DNA from: Gammaproteobacteria bacterium
GTDB taxonomy: Bacteria; Pseudomonadota; Gammaproteobacteria; Coxiellales; Coxiellaceae
NCBI GenBank assembly: GCA_030429175.1
Contig: JAUIDD010000003.1
Coordinates: forward strand, 88,527 to 152,526
Direction: 5' to 3'
DNA: 64,000 nt
A program made the position numbers and the translations under genes. The notes under the pieces are model-generated. The model searched no databases. It saw only the letters and a program-made list of their open reading frames with translations, and was not told the origin of the DNA. Positions 8,819 through 17,767 of the stretch are shown here, piece by piece; position 1 is the stretch's first letter; every line of letters begins with the position of its first letter.

Positions 8819-10291
8819 TCATGCAAATAAATCAGTTAACGTCACCACTGCACACACTATATCGTCAGAATAAACCGTATCCTTCACGCCATTTGCTGAA
8901 ACAAGTGCAACAAAAATCTGCTTCTTTGTGCGTGTTTTTTGGCAAAATACCTGTTTCTTATTTAATAGATTTTTAGCATATTCTTTATTGACCACAAATG
9001 CACTACGGGTATATTTAATCTCACATAAAGTAATACCGTCATCCTGTCTATCAAATAACAAATCAATTTGCGCACCTTTCTCATTTGCTTTCTTGGTTGG
9101 TGTATAGCGCCAACCATAGGGAAGCGCTGTTGGTAATAATTGTAATGCTTTTCGAATAGCAGATATATGCTGATAGCAGATAACTTCAAATGCATAACCA
9201 CTCCAACTACACCACTCGTGATTTCCATAAATTGCCTGCCAATAGCCTTTATCTAAAGCCATTGTCATAAGAGATTTTTTAATCGGCTCGATCCATCTAA
9301 AATAAAATAAAGTATATTGGTCTATCACACGATAATATGTATTTTTACTTGATGATTGATAAGAATGAAATGGCAAGATAAATCCAGCCAAATGTAGATC
9401 ATCAAGCTTGTTAGTTAAGCCACCGCCTGCCGAAAGATTGGCAGACTTTTTAACTAAATCAGCTTTCGAAATTCCTTCGTGGTGCATCGCCAGAATACGT
9501 AGAATTTCGATATAAGACTCAACATCGTCAAATAAAGCTGAAAATAAATTATCAAATTCATTCAACAATAAACTATTTTGAGTGAAGGCTAAACGCTCAA
9601 TGGTTTGGCTTGCCGTTTCACCTTTTTTCACAGCATTCAAATAATAAGGTATACCGCCAGTTACCATAAAAATATCAGCAACTTGCTGATCCTTTAATTG
9701 AACACGTTTTGCCGCTAAATATTTTTTTGTTTGTGCCAACGAAAAAGGTTTCAAACAGATTTTACGTGTAATGCGATTATGCAGTCCGCCTTTATTATTG
9801 ATAATCTTTCTAATAATCCATGATGCAGATGAACCGCACACAATTAATTTTACTCTTGGATCAAATGCCCAGTGCTGATTCCAGTAATATTCAAGTGTCT
9901 GCAATAAACGTGAATTTTTCGTTGCCATCCAAGGCAGCTCATCTAGAAATAGAACAACATCCTGCCGCTGAGGCAACCGCACTATTGCCTGGTGTAGTTG
10001 CTTAAATGCTGCATTCCAATTTTTAACTGATTCAAGTGCAGCACCCGCATAAAATATCTCACTAACCATTTGCATAAAATGGTTCAATTGTTCCGCCATA
10101 GGCGTAGCCTTTGCACCTGTAGCAACAAAGAAAATAACATCTTTTATTGACCCAAAATAACTGCGCACTAGATAAGTTTTGCCAACACGTCGGCGGCCAT
10201 AAATAGCTACAAACTCAGCCTCTTGTGAGCGCATAATTGATTGAAAAATATCACATTCTTCTGATCTTGCGATAATTTTTACATGACTCAT
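8819..10291 (-). CDS. AAA-type ATPase with C-terminal nuclease-like domain
   Basis: About 490 aa. A Walker A motif (IYGRRRVGKTYLVRSY) near the N-terminus and a Walker B motif (VVLFLDELPW) mark the ATPase. The C-terminal part has D followed by EIK (QIDLLFDRQDDGITLCEIKYT), the pattern of PD-(D/E)XK-like nuclease folds in DUF234/DUF4143 ATPases. These proteins are widespread, often scattered by transfer, and poorly characterised. The start is the ATG at 10291. The reading frame stays open further upstream only because it crosses the 55-bp tandem repeats, whose translation is not protein-like. Two relatives occur in this window (50067-51398 and the edge gene at 63602). Confidence 0.8.
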   Translation of the reverse strand: MSHVKIIARSEECDIFQSIMRSQEAEFVAIYGRRRVGKTYLVRSYFGSIKDVIFFVATGAKATPMAEQLNHFMQMVSEIFYAGAALESVKNWNAAFKQLHQAIVRLPQRQDVVLFLDELPWMATKNSRLLQTLEYYWNQHWAFDPRVKLIVCGSSASWIIRKIINNKGGLHNRITRKICLKPFSLAQTKKYLAAKRVQLKDQQVADIFMVTGGIPYYLNAVKKGETASQTIERLAFTQNSLLLNEFDNLFSALFDDVESYIEILRILAMHHEGISKADLVKKSANLSAGGGLTNKLDDLHLAGFILPFHSYQSSSKNTYYRVIDQYTLFYFRWIEPIKKSLMTMALDKGYWQAIYGNHEWCSWSGYAFEVICYQHISAIRKALQLLPTALPYGWRYTPTKKANEKGAQIDLLFDRQDDGITLCEIKYTRSAFVVNKEYAKNLLNKKQVFCQKTRTKKQIFVALVSANGVKDTVYSDDIVCAVVTLTDLFA

Positions 10292-10301
10292 AATAACCCC
10301 C

Positions 10302-10456
10302 CCAGGTCGCCAGATAACACAAAGTTTCTGTTTATGTGGCGAGATGAAAGTATACTCCAGGTCGCCAAATAACACAAGATTTCTGTTTATGTGGCGAGAT
10401 GTAGTCGCGCTCCAGGTCGCCAAATAACACAAAATTTTTATTTATTTGGCTAGGTG
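10302..10456. repeat. Three tandem 55-bp hairpin repeats
   Basis: Copies start at 10302, 10357 and 10412, an exact 55-bp period, each beginning CCAGGTCGCC. Each copy holds an inverted repeat: CGCCA, then ATAAC, pairing with GTTTAT, then TGGCG. The third copy is the most diverged and contains the stop codon of gmhB (10442). The array fills the gap between gmhB and the downstream ATPase gene, on the path of transcription into the latter. Confidence 0.85.
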
Positions 10457-10924
10457 AGATAGAATTTCATCGGCATTAATACCCGCATCACGGGTAACGA
10501 GTAAAGAGGGGCAGCCAACAGCCGTTGCAGCATCAATATCACGTTGACTGTCACCCACCATCAAGTGTTGCGACCAATCGGTGATAGCAAAGTCACGTGC
10601 AATTTGATGTAACATACCAGGCTTAGGCTTACGACAGGCACAATGATCGTCTGGATGATGTGGGCAATAATATATTTTTTCTATCTTGCCACCCACATCT
10701 GCAAGTAATGACAGCATTTTTTGATGCATTTGTGCTAGTGTTTCCTCAGTGTAATAACCACGCCCCACACCTGCTTGATTGGTCATCACCACAACTTGAT
10801 GACCTGCTTTATTTAGATCAGCGATAGCATCAAGACTCCCCGGAATGGGAATCCATTCTTCAGGCGACTTTACATACGTAGTCGACTCAAAATTAATAAC
10901 ACCATCGCGATCTAAAATAATCAT
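10442..10924 (-). CDS. gmhB: D-glycero-beta-D-manno-heptose 1,7-bisphosphate 7-phosphatase
   Basis: A HAD-superfamily phosphatase that removes the C7 phosphate from heptose bisphosphate in the ADP-heptose pathway for lipopolysaccharide core. The 160-aa protein shows the nucleophile motif LDRDGVIN (Asp5, Asp7), the VVMTNQAGVGRG motif with its Thr, a zinc-binding CPHHPDDHCACRKP cluster typical of GmhB, and the acidic motif MVGDSQRDIDAA. Length is slightly below the E. coli enzyme. It starts 3 bp after the end of the secreted protein gene upstream, so the two are probably cotranscribed. Its last codons overlap the third 55-bp repeat. Confidence 0.93.
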   Translation of the reverse strand: MIILDRDGVINFESTTYVKSPEEWIPIPGSLDAIADLNKAGHQVVVMTNQAGVGRGYYTEETLAQMHQKMLSLLADVGGKIEKIYYCPHHPDDHCACRKPKPGMLHQIARDFAITDWSQHLMVGDSQRDIDAATAVGCPSLLVTRDAGINADEILSHLAK

Positions 10925-10927
10925 CTG

Positions 10928-11506
10928 TTACCCTGAAAATGGTAGTGATGAATGTTGCAAGAATATTTTTAATTGCCCAGGTTTATTTTCTACATAACCC
11001 AACGTATATTCGACAGTAACCGGCTTACCTTTAGCAGGAGTAAAAGTATAGTGGCCCATTGCAATTGCTGTGTCACCATGAAAATAAATAGCATCATTTT
11101 TAAAGGTAACTTTTGTCCATGGCATTAAAGCAAAGCCTTTGTCTTCTGCATGCTTACGGTTACCACCTGCAACAAAATAAGAAAGCGCAGACTTAACTGT
11201 AGGCCTAAAAGGCTTTTCAACTGCTTTTGTTGGCTTGAACAATACCATACCCTTTTCAAAGTTATAGGCATACAAGTCATTTATTGCGTTTTTAGCAACT
11301 TGCTTATAATTCTTCTTTGCTATATAAGATCTACCAATAGCAACAATCGCACTACCCCATTTTTTCTGAGCCATATTGATATCTTTAAGTGTCACCACAT
11401 TCATGGGCTTACAGTTTCGCAGCTGCTGAGGTTTCCCAGCAACAGCTGTCACACCTAATGAAACAGCCAAAGTTGATAAGAGACAACCACGTATTATTTT
11501 TAACAT
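10928..11506 (-). CDS. Secreted SnoaL-like (CaMKII-association-type) protein
   Basis: 192 aa with an N-terminal signal peptide (hydrophobic stretch ending in AVAG). The mature part has the pattern of small cone-shaped SnoaL-like folds: W..AIVAIG...A near the start, LFKPT, ALSYFVAGG, EDKGFALMPWTKV, TAIAMGHYTF, VEYTLGY and a terminal LQHSSLPF. Proteins of this family are common in Legionella and some cyanobacteria and are often mis-annotated as phosphoribosyl-AMP cyclohydrolase. The true function is unknown. It lies directly upstream of gmhB on the same strand and 12 bp downstream of the permease gene, so all of 10442-12652 may be one transcript. Confidence 0.7.
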   Translation of the reverse strand: MLKIIRGCLLSTLAVSLGVTAVAGKPQQLRNCKPMNVVTLKDINMAQKKWGSAIVAIGRSYIAKKNYKQVAKNAINDLYAYNFEKGMVLFKPTKAVEKPFRPTVKSALSYFVAGGNRKHAEDKGFALMPWTKVTFKNDAIYFHGDTAIAMGHYTFTPAKGKPVTVEYTLGYVENKPGQLKIFLQHSSLPFSG

Positions 11507-11518
11507 AAAAACTCCTTG

Positions 11519-12652
11519 TTAGGTTAATTGCGTAAACGCAAAAATAAGCAATGCCACTGACGCAAGCACCTCAAACCAGATCAACCATTTCTTATTGATA
11601 TTAATTTTAAATGCCATCAATGCTGGCAACAGCATTAACAAAATAATACAGAAGATACCAGCTAATGCAAGCCCATGCACAAAAGCAGCCGGATAAAACA
11701 ACACCATAATCATTGGTGGTGCATAAGTCATTACCATATTAATCCAACGTGATGTGCCTTTACGCTTGAGTTTAAAGCCATCAAAAATAAAATCAGTTAG
11801 CGCCAATGAAACACCTAAAAAAGAAGTGGTAACACACACATATGTAAATAGATGCACAAAGTTAAATACCCAATGACTGTGTGCAATCGCGCTAAGCTGA
11901 GAAAGCATCGATGATAATTGACTGGACTGACTTGAGGCTGGCAGCACACCAAAAACAACGTAAATCCACAACATATAACAAATCAGTGGAATTAAACTGC
12001 CGATATACACTGCCTGTATCATCTTATGATCATCTTCACCAAAGTAATCTCGCAGACTGGGGATAATCACCGCATAACCAAATGATGTAATCACAACTAA
12101 AATAGCCGACGGCAAATGAGATAAATGGGCCATACTAAAGTTTTTTAAATGTACGTGATTTAAAAGCAGTAACACTAAAATAACAAACGAGCCCAACTTT
12201 ACGATCATTAAGCCACGGTTGGCCATATCAACCACTTTCACGCCTTTAAAAATAATTGCACCAAAAATAAAAACAAACAATATGACAGCAAACCAATGAT
12301 AGACATGCAAGTGCATCATGCCAAACAAATTAAACAGTAAGTCAGCACCACCAGCAATATAAGCGGCTAGCAAACAATAAAGCAGCAACAAATAACTGAC
12401 CCAAGTAATCACTTGTGCGGGTTTGCCTAAGGTACTACATGCCATCGAAACCATATTGGTGCCATGTGGCAAGGTAAGATTCACTTTTAATATATAGACA
12501 GCCGCTGTTGTCATTAAAAACCAAGCGCCGATAAATAAACAGAAGGTATACCAAAGACCCAATTGAGCTGTCACTAACGGCAGTGCTAACATACCTGCAC
12601 CAATCGACGTGCCTACAATTAATAAAATACCACCAATGAGTTTACCTTGCAT
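11519..12652 (-). CDS. Aromatic amino acid permease (TyrP/Mtr, HAAAP family)
   Basis: 377 aa with about eleven membrane segments. The first segment carries the family signature GGILLIVGTSIGAGMLALPL, in which the GTxIGAGML core forms part of the substrate site in tyrosine- and tryptophan-specific proton symporters. Length agrees with Legionella TyrP-like transporters. Substrate choice between Tyr and Trp cannot be read from the sequence. Four bases separate it from fmt upstream, and the SnoaL-like gene follows 12 bp downstream. Confidence 0.85.
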   Translation of the reverse strand: MQGKLIGGILLIVGTSIGAGMLALPLVTAQLGLWYTFCLFIGAWFLMTTAAVYILKVNLTLPHGTNMVSMACSTLGKPAQVITWVSYLLLLYCLLAAYIAGGADLLFNLFGMMHLHVYHWFAVILFVFIFGAIIFKGVKVVDMANRGLMIVKLGSFVILVLLLLNHVHLKNFSMAHLSHLPSAILVVITSFGYAVIIPSLRDYFGEDDHKMIQAVYIGSLIPLICYMLWIYVVFGVLPASSQSSQLSSMLSQLSAIAHSHWVFNFVHLFTYVCVTTSFLGVSLALTDFIFDGFKLKRKGTSRWINMVMTYAPPMIMVLFYPAAFVHGLALAGIFCIILLMLLPALMAFKININKKWLIWFEVLASVALLIFAFTQLT

Positions 12653-12655
12653 TGC

Positions 12656-13594
12656 CTAACCTAAACGTGTTGTGTTAATTTCAATGCGGCCATGCTCTCG
12701 ATTTAAAAATTCCGCAGCTGTTAATGGCTTCCCGCCCGGCAGTTGTAACCGCGTGATCCGCAACATACCTTTGGTAGTCGCTACATCAATACCAGCCTTA
12801 GTAGCTTGAATAATTACCCCAGGAAATGCATCTATTTTTTCATTGATCACTTCAGCTTCCCAAATACGTAATACCTGCCTAAAATACAGCGTATGTGCAA
12901 CTGGCCAAGGATTGTAGCCACAAATTAAGTTGTGAATACGTGTTGCTGGCTGTTCCCAATCGATCTTAGCTTCTTTCTTTGTGACCTTTGCTGCATGTAA
13001 CACGCCTTCTGTAGATTGTGGTGTTGGATCAAGCTTTCCTTGCACCATCAAGTCAAATGTCTTAACCAATAAAGCCCCACCGACAATTGCTAATCGATCA
13101 TGTAGCTGACCGCTCGTTTCGTTAGGTTTCACTGCTGTTTTTTCAAGCATTAATATTGGACCTGTATCCATCCCTACATCAAGTTGCATCGTTGCCACAG
13201 CTGTTTCTTTATCACCCGCCAAAATCGTGCGCTGCAGTGGTGCCGCTCCACGCCAACGTGGCAATATTGATGGATGTACATTAACGCAGCCATGTTTAGG
13301 AATATTTAACACTGCTTTTGGCAACAATAATCCATAAGCAACCACCGCCATCACGTCAGGCTTAAGTGCCGCAAGCTGCTGCTGCACGCTCACATCGCGC
13401 AATGATTTTGGCTGATAAACCGGAATTTTATGTTGTTCTGCTAACAGCTTCACTGGACTTGATACAAGCTTTTGGCCACGACCAGAGGGCCGATCCGGCT
13501 GGGTATAAACCGCGATGATTTGATGATCACTATCCAATAACGCTTGTAACGATGGCAACGCAAATTCAGGCGTGCCGGCAAATATAATTTTCAT
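12656..13594 (-). CDS. fmt: Methionyl-tRNA formyltransferase
   Basis: Transfers a formyl group from 10-formyl-tetrahydrofolate to initiator Met-tRNA. The N-terminal domain begins MKIIFAGTPEFALPSLQALL, and the catalytic region NVHPSILPRWRGAAPLQR holds the expected Asn and His, followed by LDVGMDTGPIL. The C-terminal beta-barrel domain is present. Length of 312 aa is normal. Usually paired with def, but no def gene is next to it here; instead dprA is divergent after a 225-bp gap. Confidence 0.97.
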   Translation of the reverse strand: MKIIFAGTPEFALPSLQALLDSDHQIIAVYTQPDRPSGRGQKLVSSPVKLLAEQHKIPVYQPKSLRDVSVQQQLAALKPDVMAVVAYGLLLPKAVLNIPKHGCVNVHPSILPRWRGAAPLQRTILAGDKETAVATMQLDVGMDTGPILMLEKTAVKPNETSGQLHDRLAIVGGALLVKTFDLMVQGKLDPTPQSTEGVLHAAKVTKKEAKIDWEQPATRIHNLICGYNPWPVAHTLYFRQVLRIWEAEVINEKIDAFPGVIIQATKAGIDVATTKGMLRITRLQLPGGKPLTAAEFLNREHGRIEINTTRLG

Positions 13595-13650
13595 GCTGAG
13601 AGGATACTATACAGACGCGCATGATGCACTAGAATTTTAGGGACACCCAA

Positions 13651-13805
13651 TTAAAACAAAGCCTGCTTTAAACTTGAATATTGTGTATCTCTTATACTCT
13701 TATCGTCGTTTAATAAATGTAACTTTAATAACGCAAGCCAAATGTCATCTTTAGGCTCTTCAAGAAAGCTGCGTAAACACGGTATTTCACACACTACAAA
13801 AATAC
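13651..13805 (-). pseudogene. Possible gene remnant between fmt and dprA
   Basis: Between the divergent fmt and dprA genes, the minus strand has an open frame of about 50 codons without a convincing start. It encodes a protein-like tail (CEIPCLRSFLEEPKDDIWL, then LKLHLLNDDKS) ending at 13651. The composition looks coding, but there is no ribosome site. It may be the 3' end of a lost gene. I cannot name a family. Confidence 0.3.
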
Positions 13806-13819
13806 ACTAAGCTATATCT

Positions 13820-14893
13820 ATGGAAGATTTGCGACATTGGCTTGGATTGCAACATGCACTGGGTAGTACACCAAGAACCCTACATCGTTTGTTAAAACAC
13901 TATGGTGAACCAAAACTTATTCTAGAGAACCTGGGGCAGTTAAAATTAACGGATATACAAAAACAACGTTTAAACACAATTAACTGGACAGCAATCGACA
14001 AAGAGCTTAAGTGGGCAAAGCTACCAAACAATCACATCATCACATTAAAAAATTCACATTACCCAAACTATCTTAAAGAAATTCATGATCCACCTGCCGT
14101 ACTTTATATTAAAGGTGATATCACACATTTAAGGTGCCAACAACTTGCGATTGTTGGCAGTCGCAATCCGAGTGTGCATGGACGTGAAATTGCTGAGCGT
14201 TTCGCCTACGAACTCAGCCTTGAAAATTTAGTCATTACTAGTGGTATGGCAATTGGCATCGATGGCTGTGCTCATAGCGGAGCGCTGCGTGCAAAAAAAC
14301 CAACCATTGCTGTGTTAGGTTGTGGTGTTGAAGTGGTATACCCCAAACGTCATCGACAATTAGCCAAAAACATCATGAGTCATGGTGTGATTATTTCTGA
14401 ATATCCAATTCATACACAACCACATGCCCGTTACTTTCCGCAACGCAATCGTATAATTAGTGGACTGTCACTCGGCACACTGGTTATCGAAGCAACCCTC
14501 AAAAGTGGTTCATTGATTACTGCAAACTTTGCTAATGATCAAGGACGCGAGGTGATGGCGGTACCTGGCTCTATATATAATCCTCAGTCCAAAGGCTGCC
14601 TTGAATTGATTAACAATGGTGCTTCACTGGTTACTTCGAGTGCTAATATCCTGGAAATATTACAATTTAACAGTCAGTACCAAACGCACAGTGAAATAGA
14701 TTCATCCATAAAAGCGCTTGATAAAACCGACCGCAAGCTGCTAGAGTGTCTGGGATTTGAGGTCCAGACGGTACAATATTTAATCAATACGTCCGGTTTT
14801 TCAACACAAATTGTAAGTTCACGGTTGTTATATCTTGAATTACATGGTTATATTAAAGCAGTACCTAATGGTTATTGCAGAGTAAAGTTATGA
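13820..14893 (+). CDS. dprA: DNA-processing protein DprA
   Basis: Binds incoming single-stranded DNA during natural transformation and loads RecA. The 357-aa protein has an N-terminal helical region, the Rossmann-like core with QLAIVGSRNPSVHGREIAER, the SGMAIGIDGCAHSGAL motif, AVLGCGVEVVYP, and FPQRNRIISGLS. A C-terminal winged-helix (DML1-like) region follows. It is the first gene of a tight dprA-smg-topA cluster: the stop overlaps the smg start by 4 bp (ATGA). That arrangement is common in gammaproteobacteria. Confidence 0.95.
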   Translation: MEDLRHWLGLQHALGSTPRTLHRLLKHYGEPKLILENLGQLKLTDIQKQRLNTINWTAIDKELKWAKLPNNHIITLKNSHYPNYLKEIHDPPAVLYIKGDITHLRCQQLAIVGSRNPSVHGREIAERFAYELSLENLVITSGMAIGIDGCAHSGALRAKKPTIAVLGCGVEVVYPKRHRQLAKNIMSHGVIISEYPIHTQPHARYFPQRNRIISGLSLGTLVIEATLKSGSLITANFANDQGREVMAVPGSIYNPQSKGCLELINNGASLVTSSANILEILQFNSQYQTHSEIDSSIKALDKTDRKLLECLGFEVQTVQYLINTSGFSTQIVSSRLLYLELHGYIKAVPNGYCRVKL

Positions 14894-15372
14894 AAGAAAA
14901 CAGTGTGTTACATGTTTTGATGTATTTATTCCAAAATCATATGCGGGATAACTACAGCATTGAAAACATCAACACGGACCTTGTCGATCAATTAGAGTCG
15001 GCGGGCTTTGTCCTTCCCGTCATCAACCAAGCGATTGGCTGGTTAGCAAACCTATCTGATGACCAAAGCAAGATGACATTAGTGAACCTACCTAAACCAG
15101 ATTCTTTTCGTGTCTATAGCACTAACGAACGTGAGCTGCTTGGTGACACCTGTATTGCTTATTTAAGTGAGCTTGAACAACAAGGTATCTTAACACCCTT
15201 TACTCGTGAAACCGTAATTCACCAGATTATCGAACTCCAATCAGAAGGCATCGATTTAAGCCTTGTGAAATGGGTCACATTAATGGTGCTCTTTAATCAA
15301 CCTGATCAAGAAGAAGCATTAACGTGCATGGAATTGCTCGTGCTTGAACACCCACCGGAGGGGATACATTAG
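14890..15372 (+). CDS. smg: Smg family protein (DUF494)
   Basis: 160 aa, small acidic helical protein of the Smg/DUF494 family found next to dprA in many gammaproteobacteria. Its role is unclear. I choose the ATG at 14890, giving MKENSVLHVLMYLFQNHM, since it couples to the dprA stop through an ATGA overlap and matches the usual N-terminus; an in-frame start 15 bases earlier is less likely. The protein ends in LLVLEHPPEGIH. topA follows after two bases. Confidence 0.9.
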   Translation: MKENSVLHVLMYLFQNHMRDNYSIENINTDLVDQLESAGFVLPVINQAIGWLANLSDDQSKMTLVNLPKPDSFRVYSTNERELLGDTCIAYLSELEQQGILTPFTRETVIHQIIELQSEGIDLSLVKWVTLMVLFNQPDQEEALTCMELLVLEHPPEGIH

Positions 15373-15374
15373 TC

Positions 15375-17681
15375 ATGTCGGATAAATTTCTTGTTGTTGT
15401 GGAATCTCCTGCAAAGGCCGCAACAATCCAAAAATATTTAGGTAAAGGCTTTAAGGTGATGGCATCTTATGGTCACGTGCGTGATCTTGTACCTAAAGAA
15501 GGTGCAGTTGACCCCAACAATGATTTCCATATGGATTATCAACCAATCGAACGTAACGCCAAACATATCGACTCGATGGCCAAGGTCATGAAAAACGTCG
15601 ATGGCATCTTACTCGCACCGGATCCAGATCGCGAAGGTGAGGCAATTGCATGGCATGTCTATGAATTACTTAAAAATAAAAAAGTACTTAAAGATAAAAA
15701 AGTCGGTCGCGTTGTTTTTCATCAAATCACCAAAAATGCTATAAAAAAAGCAATTTCAGAACCACGTGAAATTTTAATGGACCTTGTCAACGCACAACAA
15801 GCACGTCGCGCATTAGACTTCCTAGTCGGTTTCACACTGTCACCATTATTATGGAAAAAAATTCGTGCGGGCCTCTCTGCCGGTCGCGTACAAAGCCCAG
15901 CATTACGCATGATTGTGGAGCGCGAAGAAGAAATTGAAAAATTTGTCTCACAAGAATATTGGTCTGTGCACACCAATGCAATTGCTGATAAGAAAACTTT
16001 TGCAACAAAACTAATTCAATTTAACAATGAAAAAGTAGAACAGTTTACCTTTACCAACGAAACAGATACTAACAAAGCAATCGACGTGATTAGCAAGGCA
16101 GCTAATGGTAAATTAACCGTTACTAAAGTGACTAAAAAAGAGCGCAAACGTAATCCTGCTGCACCTTTTATTACTTCTACATTGCAACAGGAAGCAGCAC
16201 GCAAACTTGGCTTTACCGCTCAACGTACCATGCAAATTGCCCAGCAACTCTATGAAGGTATTGATATTGGTGAAGAAGATACAACCGGTTTAATCACCTA
16301 TATGCGTACTGATTCAGTCACGCTTGCTAAAGAAGCCGTTGATGAAATACGTGAACTGATTGCAACGCGTTATGGCAAAGAAAATGTACCAGAACAGCCT
16401 CGTACATTTAAAACTAAATCCAAAAATGCTCAAGAAGCGCATGAAGCGATTAGACCAACTTCAGCAATGCATATTCCAGACGACATCAAAAAACATTTGT
16501 CTACTGAACAATTTAAATTGTACAACCTAATTTGGAAACGCACTGTTGCCTGCCAAATGGTTGAAGCGATAATGAATACTGTCGCGATTGACTTAACCGC
16601 TGATAAACATATTTTTCGGGCCAACGGCTCAACCATTGCCAAGCCTGGCTTTATCGCCATCTACCAAGAAGGCTTCGATGATAAGAAAGGTAACGACGAT
16701 GATGATGAAAAAATCTTACCACCATTAGAAGAAGGTGAAGTGGTCAATATCGAAGATATCTTAGGCGAACAACATTTTACTGAGCCACCACCACGTTTTA
16801 CTGAAGCAAGTTTGGTAAAATCGCTCGAAGAACATGATATCGGCCGTCCCTCAACTTACGCATCGATTCTATCAACACTACGCAATCGTGAATATGTTGA
16901 AATGGATCAAAAACGTTTTAAACCCACAGATGTGGGGCGTATCGTTAACCGCTTCTTAACAAATTACTTTACTAAGTATGTCGATTACGATTTTACAGCA
17001 GGCCTCGAGCAACAGCTCGATGATATTGCTAGCGGTGAAAAAGAATGGGTGCCATTGTTACGTGAGTTCTGGGAACCCTTTAAACATCTTGTTGATGACA
17101 CACAAGAAAACGTCCAACGTTCCGATGTAACCCAAGAAAAAATTGACGAAAAATGTCCGAAGTGCAACAAAGACTTATCGATTCGCCTCGGCAAACGTGG
17201 ACGTTTTATCGGCTGTACTGCTTATCCTGAGTGTGATTATACTCGCAGCCTCGATGGCGACGATGAAAAAGATCAAGAACTGGTTGCTGATCGCAAATGT
17301 CCACAATGTGAATCAAACTTAGTGGTGCGTCACGGTCGCTATGGAAAATTTATTGGTTGCGGTAATTATCCTGATTGCAAATACATCGAACCACTTGAAA
17401 AACCGAAGGACACCGAAGTCAAATGCCCTAAATGCAAAGAAGGCAACATACTCGAGCGTAAATCACGCCGTGGAAAAATCTTCTTTTCTTGCGAACGCTA
17501 TCCCAAGTGCGATTACGCTATTTGGAATATGCCACTAAATACACCCTGCCCTAAATGTAAATGGCCGATCTTAACGGTTAAAACAACTAAGCGCAGCGGC
17601 ACCCAGAAAGTCTGCCCACAGCAAAACTGTAGCTTTGCTGAAGACTATCCTGAAGGCGCGCCAAAAGAAAATGATAAATAA
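15375..17681 (+). CDS. topA: DNA topoisomerase I
   Basis: Type IA enzyme that relaxes negative supercoils. At 768 aa, it shows the Toprim domain (FLVVVESPAKAATIQKYLG; LAPDPDREGEAIAWH), the catalytic tyrosine in GLITYMRTDSVT (Tyr309), and the HEAIRPT motif. The C-terminus has a chain of zinc-ribbon repeats, each with CPKC or CPQC followed by a second Cys pair (from about residue 590 to the end). All catalytic motifs are intact. It follows smg by two bases; an upstream GGAGGGG serves as the ribosome site although its spacing is long. Confidence 0.97.
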   Translation: MSDKFLVVVESPAKAATIQKYLGKGFKVMASYGHVRDLVPKEGAVDPNNDFHMDYQPIERNAKHIDSMAKVMKNVDGILLAPDPDREGEAIAWHVYELLKNKKVLKDKKVGRVVFHQITKNAIKKAISEPREILMDLVNAQQARRALDFLVGFTLSPLLWKKIRAGLSAGRVQSPALRMIVEREEEIEKFVSQEYWSVHTNAIADKKTFATKLIQFNNEKVEQFTFTNETDTNKAIDVISKAANGKLTVTKVTKKERKRNPAAPFITSTLQQEAARKLGFTAQRTMQIAQQLYEGIDIGEEDTTGLITYMRTDSVTLAKEAVDEIRELIATRYGKENVPEQPRTFKTKSKNAQEAHEAIRPTSAMHIPDDIKKHLSTEQFKLYNLIWKRTVACQMVEAIMNTVAIDLTADKHIFRANGSTIAKPGFIAIYQEGFDDKKGNDDDDEKILPPLEEGEVVNIEDILGEQHFTEPPPRFTEASLVKSLEEHDIGRPSTYASILSTLRNREYVEMDQKRFKPTDVGRIVNRFLTNYFTKYVDYDFTAGLEQQLDDIASGEKEWVPLLREFWEPFKHLVDDTQENVQRSDVTQEKIDEKCPKCNKDLSIRLGKRGRFIGCTAYPECDYTRSLDGDDEKDQELVADRKCPQCESNLVVRHGRYGKFIGCGNYPDCKYIEPLEKPKDTEVKCPKCKEGNILERKSRRGKIFFSCERYPKCDYAIWNMPLNTPCPKCKWPILTVKTTKRSGTQKVCPQQNCSFAEDYPEGAPKENDK

Positions 17682-17767
17682 TCCTGCACGAATCAAACAT
17701 CAATCTCCTGATACGTCACTTATCCCTTTTCTATCTTCATATAATTTATGTAAAAAAGTACTATAAC

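Noticed and set aside
10292..10432. N-terminal 47-residue extension of the ATPase
   Set aside because: It is the translation of the 55-bp repeats and reads as a repeated non-protein pattern. The ATG at 10291 is the natural start.
10302..10456. CRISPR array
   Set aside because: The 55-bp units are contiguous with no unique spacers of constant length, and no cas gene is nearby.
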